Shown here: in pieces, positions 53,801 through 60,226 of the stretch
How positions within the stretch are numbered: the first letter of the stretch is position 1
How the letters are laid out: the number at the start of each line of letters is the position of its first letter
NCBI RefSeq assembly: GCF_003387475.1
Contig: NZ_QUNO01000015.1
Location: forward strand, 62,001 to 126,000
Reading direction: 5' to 3'
From: Kutzneria buriramensis
GTDB taxonomy: Bacteria; Actinomycetota; Actinomycetes; Mycobacteriales; Pseudonocardiaceae
Length of the DNA: 64,000 bases
Position numbers and translations under genes: made by a program
The notes under the pieces: generated by a model
What the model was told of the DNA's origin: nothing
The model's input: only the letters and a program-made list of their open reading frames with translations
Databases searched by the model: none

Positions 53801-53955
53801 TGACGGCCGGGCTTGCGGCGGTCGGCGTGCGCGAGGCGCGGCAGTTCGCCGCGGTGGTCGCGGCGGGCTCGACCTCAAGGACGGTCACCACGGCCGACCT
53901 CGACAGCGCAAGGCCGTCGATCGAGGAGCGAAAGGCGGTGCCCGTGCCGGCGTGA
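50815..53955 (+). CDS. Right-handed parallel beta-helix fused to EccA/CbxX-type AAA+ ATPase
   Basis: 1046 residues. Residues 1-460 are a run of about 22-residue coils typical of a parallel beta-helix (for example GNSSVEETVIAEVGSSAMVV, GVHVTGGSSPTIESCTI). A Pro/Ala linker follows (about 465-505). Next is a CbxX/CfqX AAA+ domain as in EccA: LVGLESVKAEVTGLI, Walker A GPPGTGKTT (~564), Walker B GGVLFIDEAYTL (~623), sensor region IVVIVAGYTDQMEQFL and Arg finger GMASRFTKTVEF. A second CbxX-like domain is degenerate (DGPLGSGRRT at ~840, Arg for Lys; ALLVDIDQLFL). Mycobacterial EccA has TPRs where this protein has the beta-helix. It probably chaperones the WXG proteins that follow. ATGA overlap with the previous gene implies coupling. 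Confidence 0.93.
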   Translation: MTRQVLQVPGAFRTIAEALAKATDGSVVNVASGRYEESLAITGVVTINAEDGPGTVRLHSATGSTLVVAGGAVQLSGLDITGDDAELPVLDVRNGEAALDNCRVGGAAWTAVLARQTGVLAMRQCRVQNPTGAGVVVTSVGNSSVEETVIAEVGSSAMVVAESGRVQVRGCVFDHVKGNGLCVNGSGIGQVSDTRIVGSGKPAVVIEQEGRAELTRVVITESASLDAYLTSAGEVTLTDCEFSGSGGQSVHIANGAKPTLHGCTFSGASRQGVHVTGGSSPTIESCTITDSPIGLLVDAAADPAVRMLTVTKADQSAVLVSGGGKARVDGLSVTGGVRVVDSGIDLRRAVVELAGGVGVALEGSSTGRIDEMRVRTASGAGLLLTGQARATVSSAAAQGCPVEIGSGSVLTLEASEVTEVRGAGIVVADGGTLRATRCRVHHNSGPGIDVQGSAMSELDNCEIFDNDGSAPPAPAAPAPTPAAPAQPPAPAASAASAPAAPAEQADDQAAHRGDGPLAELHSLVGLESVKAEVTGLINLNRMAQRREQLGLPMPSVSRHLVFAGPPGTGKTTVARLYGSVLAELGILRQGHMIEVARADLVAQYIGATAIKTTEVFEKALGGVLFIDEAYTLTSQSGGSGPDFGQEAVDTVMKLMEDHRSDIVVIVAGYTDQMEQFLASNPGMASRFTKTVEFPNYTVDELVTIVRGMAAKHYYELDDDVLNALHRYFDKTPKGKTFGNGRVARQLFESMISTQASRLAISGGADNELSRFAVSDVPLAEGDDGTDTPEDNLPPGPSARRLSTLVGQATVKEALLARLSGLIALSRRRQPLGGLANLVFDGPLGSGRRTMARLFARSLAELGLLASGAVTELPLSAIPCTFDGQAEIRVRAAVAESAGGALLVDIDQLFLRRSDAEKGRVVAAVREVLAAAPTETVLLLTGQQQLIGALLGRTDLAGRFAEHLRLTDYSPAERAELVVRWWAENGWQAGEGVVAALTAGLAAVGVREARQFAAVVAAGSTSRTVTTADLDSARPSIEERKAVPVPA

Positions 53956-54025
53956 AACCGGTGCGACACCGAACGAAACCCAACGTGGTGACCTAGCGCA
54001 CCACCAGCTGTGAGGAGTGAACTCG

Positions 54026-54349
54026 ATGGCGATTTCGAAGGTCGAACTCTCGGGCCTCGTCCAGACGGCGCAGGGCCAGCAACAGGCCATCGACAGCGTC
54101 CAGACGGACCTGCAGAACGTCGTGTCCGAGTGCGACACGCTGGCGGCGGCCTGGACGGGCGACGCGGCCCGGCTGTTCCAGGACGCGATGAGCAACTTCC
54201 AGGACGGCGCCAACCAGGTGCTGGCCTCGCTGCGGGAGATGCACGAGAAGATGGTCAACACCCACGGCCTGTTCAGCAGCACCCACGAGAACATCGGCTC
54301 GGTGGCGAGCGGCACGGGCAGCGCCATGGGCGGCCTGCACGGTCTGTGA
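54026..54349 (+). CDS. WXG100 family T7SS effector (EsxA-like)
   Basis: 107 residues. A helix-turn-helix hairpin with the WXG turn as Trp-Thr-Gly in LAAAWTGDAARLFQDAM, and heptad-like hydrophobics on both sides. A Gly/Ser/Ala-rich C-terminal tail follows. GAGGAG precedes the ATG at 54026. It should form a heterodimer with the next product and be exported by EccC. Confidence 0.95.
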   Translation: MAISKVELSGLVQTAQGQQQAIDSVQTDLQNVVSECDTLAAAWTGDAARLFQDAMSNFQDGANQVLASLREMHEKMVNTHGLFSSTHENIGSVASGTGSAMGGLHGL

Positions 54350-54392
54350 TCCTTCCCCTCCCCCCTCGACGCGCAAGAAAGAGAGAAGACCA

Positions 54393-54680
54393 ATGACCTA
54401 CTCCATGCAGCTCGACACCACGCCGGAGATCGCCGCCAACTTCCAGCGGATCGCCACCGAGCTGACCGACGTCGGCGAGGGCCTGGTGGCGACGATCAAC
54501 GCGCACACCGCCAACTTCGACGGTGCCACCAAGGACGAGTTCATGCAGGTGCAGCAGCGCTACAACCAGGCGCACGAGCAGATGATCCAGCACCTGAACA
54601 AGGCGCAGACCGACCTCACCCACATCCACGAGATCATCGTCGAGGGCGAGCGCCGGGGCACCCAGACCTGGCAGATGTGA
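54393..54680 (+). CDS. WXG100-like partner protein with FDG turn (EsxB-like)
   Basis: 95 residues, the canonical size. The turn has Phe-Asp-Gly (TANFDGATKDEFMQVQQ) in place of Trp-x-Gly; the flanking helices keep the family spacing, and the end is TQTWQM. I see no clean C-terminal YxxxD/E secretion signal. It lies 43 nt after the EsxA-like gene, with AAGAGAGAAG upstream. The natural heterodimer partner of that protein. Confidence 0.9.
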   Translation: MTYSMQLDTTPEIAANFQRIATELTDVGEGLVATINAHTANFDGATKDEFMQVQQRYNQAHEQMIQHLNKAQTDLTHIHEIIVEGERRGTQTWQM

Positions 54681-54693
54681 ACGGGGGCTCACC

Positions 54694-55272
54694 ATGTACG
54701 GAGAGTCGACGAGCACGCACACTCCGCCGCCGAAGCCGAACATCCAGAACTGGGACCCCAACAGCGTCCCGCCGGTGACCGGTGGCGGTCCGACCAATCC
54801 GGAGGGAACGCCGTCGCTCACGCCGCCGAACGTGCCGGGCAAGGGTAACGGCAGCAACGGCAGCACGGCGGTCAGCACCCCCTCGATGAAGATCTTCGCG
54901 GACAACATCGGCACGCTGATCGAGCCGCTGAACAAGGCGCTCGCGCTCGTGCAGGCGATGCCGAAGGTGGCGGCGGGCGACTTCCACACCGGGCACGTCA
55001 TGAAGACGATGCTCACCGGCGACGCCGGCGACGGCATGATGCAGTCGGGCTTCGAGACGGTGCTCAAGAAGTGCGTCAAGTCGGTCACCGACACGCACGA
55101 GGCCGTGCTGAAGCTGGCCCGCGACTACGACAACATCGATGAGCTGAACAAGATGACCGGGCAGCAGCTGAGCCGGGTCCTCGGCGACCACAACGTCAGC
55201 GGCGACATCACCGCCGTCGGCTCGGTCGGCTCGAAGTTCGGCGACGGGTCCGGTTCGGGCTCCGGCTCGTAG
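54694..55272 (+). CDS. T7SS-associated small helical protein, unknown
   Basis: 192 residues. A Pro/Gly/Asn-rich N-terminal 65 residues is followed by a helical domain (IFADNIGTLIEPLNKALALV, FETVLKKCVKSVTDTHEAVL), and a Gly-Ser tail. The domain includes ARDYDNIDELNKM, which has the YxxxD spacing of T7SS export signals. It starts 13 nt after the EsxB-like gene and is followed by a strong hairpin, so it closes the esx transcript block. Likely a third substrate or chaperone; no named family recognised. Confidence 0.85.
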   Translation: MYGESTSTHTPPPKPNIQNWDPNSVPPVTGGGPTNPEGTPSLTPPNVPGKGNGSNGSTAVSTPSMKIFADNIGTLIEPLNKALALVQAMPKVAAGDFHTGHVMKTMLTGDAGDGMMQSGFETVLKKCVKSVTDTHEAVLKLARDYDNIDELNKMTGQQLSRVLGDHNVSGDITAVGSVGSKFGDGSGSGSGS

Positions 55273-55276
55273 CACC

Positions 55277-55313
55277 GATCGGCCGTCCGTCCACACCGGA
55301 CGGACGGCCGATC
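55277..55313 (+). terminator. Strong internal stem-loop after the esx block
   Basis: GATCGGCCGTCCGTCC (55277-55292) pairs perfectly with GGACGGACGGCCGATC (55298-55313): 16 bp with a 5-nt loop, beginning 4 bp after the stop codon. Followed by TCTCCCCCCT. It could cap the abundant esx messages and allow partial read-through to the next gene. Confidence 0.85.
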
Positions 55314-55357
55314 TCCCCCCTGCAAGTCCCATGCTGTGATCGAGAAACGGATGAGAG

Positions 55358-58213
55358 ATGCCTGACCCGAGCGAGGACAACAACAACCCTGGCGAAGGCA
55401 CGGCTGACGACTTCACCACGTGGGATTGGCACAAGATCATGACGGCGATCGTCGGCTACTACGGCGACGCCACCGACACCGGCCTGTCCAACCCGACGAC
55501 GCTGTACACCGCGGCCAACACGCTGGAGTACGTGAAGAACGCGCTCACGATGGTCGCGCAGAGCATCCGGGACCAGGCCGACGCGCTGTCCTACGGCGAC
55601 GACGCGCCGTGGAAGGGCGCCGCGGCCGAGTCGTTCAACACCCTGATGTACCAGTTGGGTCAGAACATCAAGGCCAACGCCCAGGTGCTGGCCGGCGACG
55701 TGGCCGCGGACGACATTCCCAGCCAGGTCTACGCCAACGGCCAGCGGCTCGAGACCGCGATCAACACCATCCACGCCATCGACCACTGGTACGCCCAGCA
55801 GGCCATCGCCCGCGGCGTGCACGTCGTCAACGGCCTCGTGATGGTGCACGAGGACCAGCAGGTGGTGGACGCGATGACGCACGACATGCGCACCGTCATC
55901 ACCAACCTGTCCAGCCACTACCAGGTCAACAACGACGGGTTCACGCCGCCCAGCACCGACAACAACCCGGGGCCCAACACCCCGCCACCCGGCGGCGGCG
56001 ACATCCCGCCGCCACCCGGCGGCGACAACAACCCGTTCGGCAACGGGCCCAATCCGTTCGGCGACAACAATCCCTTCGGCAGCAACGATCCGTTCGGGAG
56101 CAATCCGAACTTCGACCCGACCGGCGGTGGTGGAGGCGGCGGCGGTGGTGGCAGCAACTTCACGCCACCGCCCCTCAAGGACTTCAACATGCCGGGCGGT
56201 GACGGCTCCGGTGGTGGCGGGGCCGGCGGCGGTGGCGGCAGCGACTTCACCCCGCCCCCGCTGTCCAACTTCCCCGGCGGCGGCAACCCGGCCGACCTGA
56301 CCAACTTCCCGGGCGGCAACAACCCGAGCGACCTGAGCAACTTTCCCGGCGGCGACGGCGCGAACGGCCCCGGCGGCCTCAATCCGCCCCCGCTGTCGAA
56401 CTTCCCGGGCCTGAGCGACAACGGGGCCAACGGCGGCGCCACCGACGGCTTCACCCCGCCGGCGCTGTCGAACTTCCCCGGCCTGAGCAACCTCGGCGGC
56501 AACAGCGACCTCGGCGGCAGCAACAGCGGGCTGAACAACCTCAGCGACCCGTTCAAGGACGGCAGCGGCCTGGACACCAGCGGCCTGGACAAGCCCGGCG
56601 TGAGCAGCTTCCCGGGCCTCGGCGACAGCGGCGTCGGCGGCAGCGGACTTGGCGACAGCGGGCTCGGCGGCAGCGGGCTCGGCGACAGCGGCCTGGCCAA
56701 CAACCTGGCGTCCACCGCGCCGCCGCTCAGCGAGTTCCCGGGCCTGGGCGACACCACCACGAGCGGCCTGGGCGGCGCGGCCGGCGGGCCCGGTTCCGGC
56801 ATGCCGATGATGCCGCCCGGTGGCATGGGGGGCATGGGCGGCGCCGGCCAGGGGAACAAGGAGCCCGGCAAGTCCGACGCCAGCGGCCTACTCAACCCGA
56901 TCAAGTTCCCGGGCGACCTGGGTGACGCCGTCGACCCGTCGGGCCTGCTCAACGGGGGCGGCGGCGCGTCCGGCGGCGGCGGTGGGCTGTCCGGTTTGGA
57001 CGGACTCGACGGCGCCAAGAACCTGGAGTCCTTCCCGGGCGGCGGCGGGGCGGACCTGCCGCTGTCGGGCTTCCCCGGCGGCACCGACGTCAGCGACCCG
57101 GCACTGGCCAACCTCGGCGGCGAGAACGGCCTCGGCTCCGACGTCACGGGCCTGAGCACCGAGGGCCTCGCCGGCGGCGGCACGGCCGGCGGGCCCGGTT
57201 CCGGCATGCCGATGATGCCGCCCGGTGGCATGGGGGGCATGGGCGGCGCCGGCCAGGGGAACAAGGAGCCCGGCAAGTCCGACGCCAGCGGCCTGCTCAA
57301 CCCGATGCTGTTCCCGGGCGGCACGGTCGACAACGCCGGCGACCCGTCGGTGCTGCTGGCCGGCGGCGCGGGTGCGTCCGGCGGCTCCGGCGGACTGTCC
57401 GGTCTGGACCTGCCGCAGGAGCAGTTCCCCGGCGACCCCGCGCCGATCGGCCTGCCCGACAACGGCATCTCCGTGGACAATCCGAGCCTGCCCGTGCAGG
57501 AGGCCGCTCAGCAGCCGCAGCAGGCCATGCCGGGCATGCCGATGATGCCGGGCATGGGGGGCATGGGCGCCCAGCAGCCGGGTTCGAAGGAGGGGGAGCG
57601 GTCCGACGCCTCCGGCCTGCTGACCCCGGACGGATCGACGTTCGCCGACCACAATGCCCTCGTCGGCCAGCCGCAGGGCGGCGCCCAGCCGCTCCAGCAC
57701 CACGTCCACCCGGGTGGCACCGAACACCACCAGGCCGAGGATGAACCGGCGGCGTCTCCCGACCGTGTGGCAAGGGTGGACGACGGCGCCGGCGCGGAGG
57801 ACTTCACCGCCTGGGACGCGGGCGGCGCGGCGTCGGCCGCCGTGCTGCCGTGGCTGCTCGGCCGGCGCGGTAGGCGCGACGGAGAGGACGAGGACCTCCA
57901 GACCGACGCGCCGGCCGAGGACAACGACAAGTGGGTGCAGGGCGACATGCGCGGCGTGCCCGCGCCGGCCGAGCAGCAGCACCTGGCGACGTGGCGGCCG
58001 GAGAAGGTCGTCGGAGGCGCGGCGGTGGAGCAGCCGGTGATGCGCAGCTCCGCCGCGATGCCGGAGCCGGAGCCGGAACCCGAGGCCGACCCCGACGTCG
58101 CGGCCGACGGCGAGGAAGAGGAGGAGCCCGAGCGCACCTCCGCGGACCTGCTCGACCGCCGGTCCGAGCAGTGGGACAGCCGCAGCTCCGACGTGCCGGG
58201 GGTGCTGGGATGA
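55358..58213 (+). CDS. WXG-domain protein with long Gly/Pro-rich FPG-repeat region
   Basis: 951 residues. Residues 1-190 are a helical T7SS-substrate domain with WxG as Trp-Lys-Gly (W85-G87 in APWKGAAAESFNTLM). From about 195 to 730 the sequence is Gly/Asn/Pro/Phe-rich, with many copies of SNFPG or similar (LSNFPGG, LSEFPGLGD, ESFPGGGG) and a Met/Gly cassette (GMPMMPPGGMGGMGGAGQGN) present twice with a third variant. The C-terminal 220 residues contain a short hydrophobic stretch (AASAAVLPWLLG) then a strongly acidic tail. It looks like a secreted surface or matrix protein of the EspB/PPE kind, but no sequence family is claimed. Ribosome site GAGAGATG-like is weak. Confidence 0.88.
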   Translation: MPDPSEDNNNPGEGTADDFTTWDWHKIMTAIVGYYGDATDTGLSNPTTLYTAANTLEYVKNALTMVAQSIRDQADALSYGDDAPWKGAAAESFNTLMYQLGQNIKANAQVLAGDVAADDIPSQVYANGQRLETAINTIHAIDHWYAQQAIARGVHVVNGLVMVHEDQQVVDAMTHDMRTVITNLSSHYQVNNDGFTPPSTDNNPGPNTPPPGGGDIPPPPGGDNNPFGNGPNPFGDNNPFGSNDPFGSNPNFDPTGGGGGGGGGGSNFTPPPLKDFNMPGGDGSGGGGAGGGGGSDFTPPPLSNFPGGGNPADLTNFPGGNNPSDLSNFPGGDGANGPGGLNPPPLSNFPGLSDNGANGGATDGFTPPALSNFPGLSNLGGNSDLGGSNSGLNNLSDPFKDGSGLDTSGLDKPGVSSFPGLGDSGVGGSGLGDSGLGGSGLGDSGLANNLASTAPPLSEFPGLGDTTTSGLGGAAGGPGSGMPMMPPGGMGGMGGAGQGNKEPGKSDASGLLNPIKFPGDLGDAVDPSGLLNGGGGASGGGGGLSGLDGLDGAKNLESFPGGGGADLPLSGFPGGTDVSDPALANLGGENGLGSDVTGLSTEGLAGGGTAGGPGSGMPMMPPGGMGGMGGAGQGNKEPGKSDASGLLNPMLFPGGTVDNAGDPSVLLAGGAGASGGSGGLSGLDLPQEQFPGDPAPIGLPDNGISVDNPSLPVQEAAQQPQQAMPGMPMMPGMGGMGAQQPGSKEGERSDASGLLTPDGSTFADHNALVGQPQGGAQPLQHHVHPGGTEHHQAEDEPAASPDRVARVDDGAGAEDFTAWDAGGAASAAVLPWLLGRRGRRDGEDEDLQTDAPAEDNDKWVQGDMRGVPAPAEQQHLATWRPEKVVGGAAVEQPVMRSSAAMPEPEPEPEADPDVAADGEEEEEPERTSADLLDRRSEQWDSRSSDVPGVLG
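56778..57305 (+). repeat. Exact 111-bp duplication inside the FPG-repeat gene
   Basis: The cassette at 56778-56888 is repeated at 57183-57293 without a mismatch. Identity extends another 12 bp with one change (CTA versus CTG Leu). The spacing is 405 bp, which keeps the frame. Such perfect identity at synonymous sites points to recent duplication or ongoing gene conversion. Confidence 0.9.
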
Positions 58214-58241
58214 CCAACCCGACGAGGGAGAGGGGCTGACC

Positions 58242-58673
58242 ATGTCGTCGCAGTACGACGAGGCCGTCGAACAGCTGATGGCGGACTACCACCGGCAGCT
58301 CGACCAGCTCGCCGAGCACCAGCGCAGGATGTCGGAGATCACCGCCACGGCGACCTCCCAGCGCAAGTCGGTGTCGGTCACGCTGGGCGCGCAGGGGCAG
58401 CTGCTCGAGCTGAAGTTCCCGACCGACGCCTACCGGGACATGGCCCCGGCCGAGCTGGCCAACGTGATCGCCGAGGTGTTCGCGGCGGCCCGCACGCAGG
58501 TGCTCAAGCAGCAGCGCGAGCTGATGACGGCCAACGCCCCGATGGGCATGGACCTGTCGAAGATGTTCGGCGACAACGCCGACCTGGGCAAGGTGCTGCC
58601 GCGCGACCCGATCATGACCGACCAGGTGCGCGAGTACGTGGACAACGGCCGCGTGCCCGGCATGGACGACTGA
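58242..58673 (+). CDS. YbaB/EbfC-family protein (EspL-like)
   Basis: 143 residues. A YbaB-type fold: N-terminal helix EQLMADYHRQLDQLAEHQRR, the beta-hairpin SVSVTLGAQGQLLELKFP and a C-terminal helix (ELANVIAEVFAAARTQVLKQ). A tail with MFGDNADLGKVLPRD follows. YbaB proteins bind nucleic acid, but T7SS loci of actinobacteria encode family members such as EspL that act as secretion chaperones. Location between two substrate-like genes supports the chaperone role here. GAGAGG precedes the ATG. Confidence 0.88.
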   Translation: MSSQYDEAVEQLMADYHRQLDQLAEHQRRMSEITATATSQRKSVSVTLGAQGQLLELKFPTDAYRDMAPAELANVIAEVFAAARTQVLKQQRELMTANAPMGMDLSKMFGDNADLGKVLPRDPIMTDQVREYVDNGRVPGMDD

Positions 58674-58683
58674 GGAGGTTCCC

Positions 58684-60156
58684 GTGTCCGACAGCGACTT
58701 CTCGGTCAACGCCGACGCGATGGGCCCGGCCGTCGAGGGCCTCAAGAGCCTCGGCGACCGGCTCGGGCAGATCACCCAGCACCTGGAGTCCAGGTTGGAC
58801 GGACTCGGCAAGCCCTGGGGTGACGACAAGAACGGCCACAACTTCTTCCAGCAGTACGGGAAGAGCCGGGACCAGGTGCTCACCGGCATGGCGTCGATGA
58901 CGGACGCCACGCACGGCGTGGCCACCGGCATCAACACGATGATCAAGGGCTACAACAACATCAACGACAACGCCAAGGAGAGGGCGCGCAACCTCGGCAC
59001 GTACGACGGTTCCGGCGACTACTCCGGTGGCGGTGGCGGCAACTACGGTGACGGTTCGGGCTCCGGCGAGCGGCAGCTGTACCGGGCGGCCGACGGCGCT
59101 CCGCTGATGCGGGCCGAGCGGCGGCTGGCGCCGATGGAGGCGCGGCGGCGCGTGGACGCCCTCGCGCCGACCGAGGGCGTGCCGGCGACCGACGAGAACG
59201 GCGAACCGCTTCAGCCGCTCCAGCGCGGAACGTTGCGTGAAGGCACGCTGCGGCGGCTGGACGACGTCCCGGCCGAGCCGCTCATGCGCGCGGAACGGCG
59301 GGAGGGCGAACTCCTGCCGGCCGAGCCGTTGCGGCCGATGGAAGCCCTGCGGCCGCGGGAATACGGCACCGAGCCGCTACAGCCGATGGAGGCCTTGCGG
59401 CCCGCGGAGCGCGGCATTCCGGCCAGCTACATGCCGGCCGAGCCGGCCTACACCGGCGAGGAGCCGTTGCTGCCGATGGAGGGGACCAGGCAGGGCGTGC
59501 CGATGGGCCGGCTGCTGCCGGAGGAGCCGGCGATCCCGGCCGAGCACGTCCGGATGACGCCGATGCACGACGTCATGCCCTTGGAGCCGACGCGCGCGTA
59601 CGACCGGATCCCGGCGGAGCCGTTGCAGCCCGCCCACATGTATGACCGGGTCCAGGCGGAGCCGTTGCAGCCCGCCCACATGTATGACCGGGTCCAGGCG
59701 GAGCCGTTGCAGCCCGCCCACATGTATGACCGGGTCCAGGCGGAGCCGCTCCAGCCCACCCACGAGTACGCCCGGGCCCAGGAGGTGACGCCGCTCCAGC
59801 CCACCCAGGCGTTCGAGCGGGTGCGCGAGGGGATCCCGGTCGAGCCGTTGCAGCCCACCCATGTGTACGCCCGGACCGAGGAGGCACTGCCGCTCCAGCC
59901 GACGATCGCCGCCGAGCCGGCGCGGTTCGAGGCGGTCCGCGAGTCCGTGCCGGCCGAGCCGGTCCACTACGAGAGCGTCCACGAGGGCACCCCGGTGGAG
60001 CAGCCGCGCGAGTTCGTCCGGTCGGAGGCGCCGCTGGAGCCCCGCCTGTACGAGCGGGAGCAGGCGATTCCGGCGGAGCCGCAAGGGTTCGCGGAGCTGG
60101 AACCCGAGCGGTACACACCGCTGCTGCCCGAGACGCCGGCCGAGCCGGCGCAGTGA
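58684..60156 (+). CDS. WXG-like protein with repetitive acidic LQP tail
   Basis: 490 residues. The N-terminal ~105 residues are a WXG100-like hairpin (W45 in LGKPWGDDKNGHNFF, and the later helix ATGINTMIKGYNNINDNAKE). A Gly-rich hinge follows, then ~340 residues of degenerate 14-residue-type repeats with E-P-L-Q-P or E-P-L-x-P-M (for example AEPLQPAHMYDRVQ three times in a row). The tail is charged and lacks predicted structure. GTG start at 58684 with a perfect GAGGAGG. Probably a T7SS substrate whose tail forms an extended stalk. Confidence 0.88.
   Translation: MSDSDFSVNADAMGPAVEGLKSLGDRLGQITQHLESRLDGLGKPWGDDKNGHNFFQQYGKSRDQVLTGMASMTDATHGVATGINTMIKGYNNINDNAKERARNLGTYDGSGDYSGGGGGNYGDGSGSGERQLYRAADGAPLMRAERRLAPMEARRRVDALAPTEGVPATDENGEPLQPLQRGTLREGTLRRLDDVPAEPLMRAERREGELLPAEPLRPMEALRPREYGTEPLQPMEALRPAERGIPASYMPAEPAYTGEEPLLPMEGTRQGVPMGRLLPEEPAIPAEHVRMTPMHDVMPLEPTRAYDRIPAEPLQPAHMYDRVQAEPLQPAHMYDRVQAEPLQPAHMYDRVQAEPLQPTHEYARAQEVTPLQPTQAFERVREGIPVEPLQPTHVYARTEEALPLQPTIAAEPARFEAVRESVPAEPVHYESVHEGTPVEQPREFVRSEAPLEPRLYEREQAIPAEPQGFAELEPERYTPLLPETPAEPAQ
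59614..59739 (+). repeat. Three exact 42-bp tandem repeats
   Basis: Units at 59614-59655, 59656-59697 and 59698-59739 are identical at the nucleotide level. Each encodes 14 residues, AEPLQPAHMYDRVQ. A diverged fourth unit follows at 59740-59781. Length variation between strains is likely. Confidence 0.92.
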
Positions 60157-60161
60157 CCACG

Positions 60162-60190
60162 GGCCCGGTCCGCCGCCGGCGGACCGGGCC
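60162..60190 (+). terminator. Stem-loop between the LQP-repeat gene and the toxin-like gene
   Basis: GGCCCGGTCCGCC (60162-60174) and GGCGGACCGGGCC (60178-60190) pair perfectly in a 13-bp stem with a 3-nt loop. It starts 5 bp past the stop codon and ends 36 bp before the next start, with no T-tract. Confidence 0.8.
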
Positions 60191-60226
60191 TGGCCGCGTG
60201 ATCGCCGTAGAACCGAAGGACAGGCC

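Noticed and set aside
59614-59781. CRISPR-like array
   Set aside because: The 42-bp units are contiguous with no spacers, stay in frame and are coding repeats of the LQP-tail protein.
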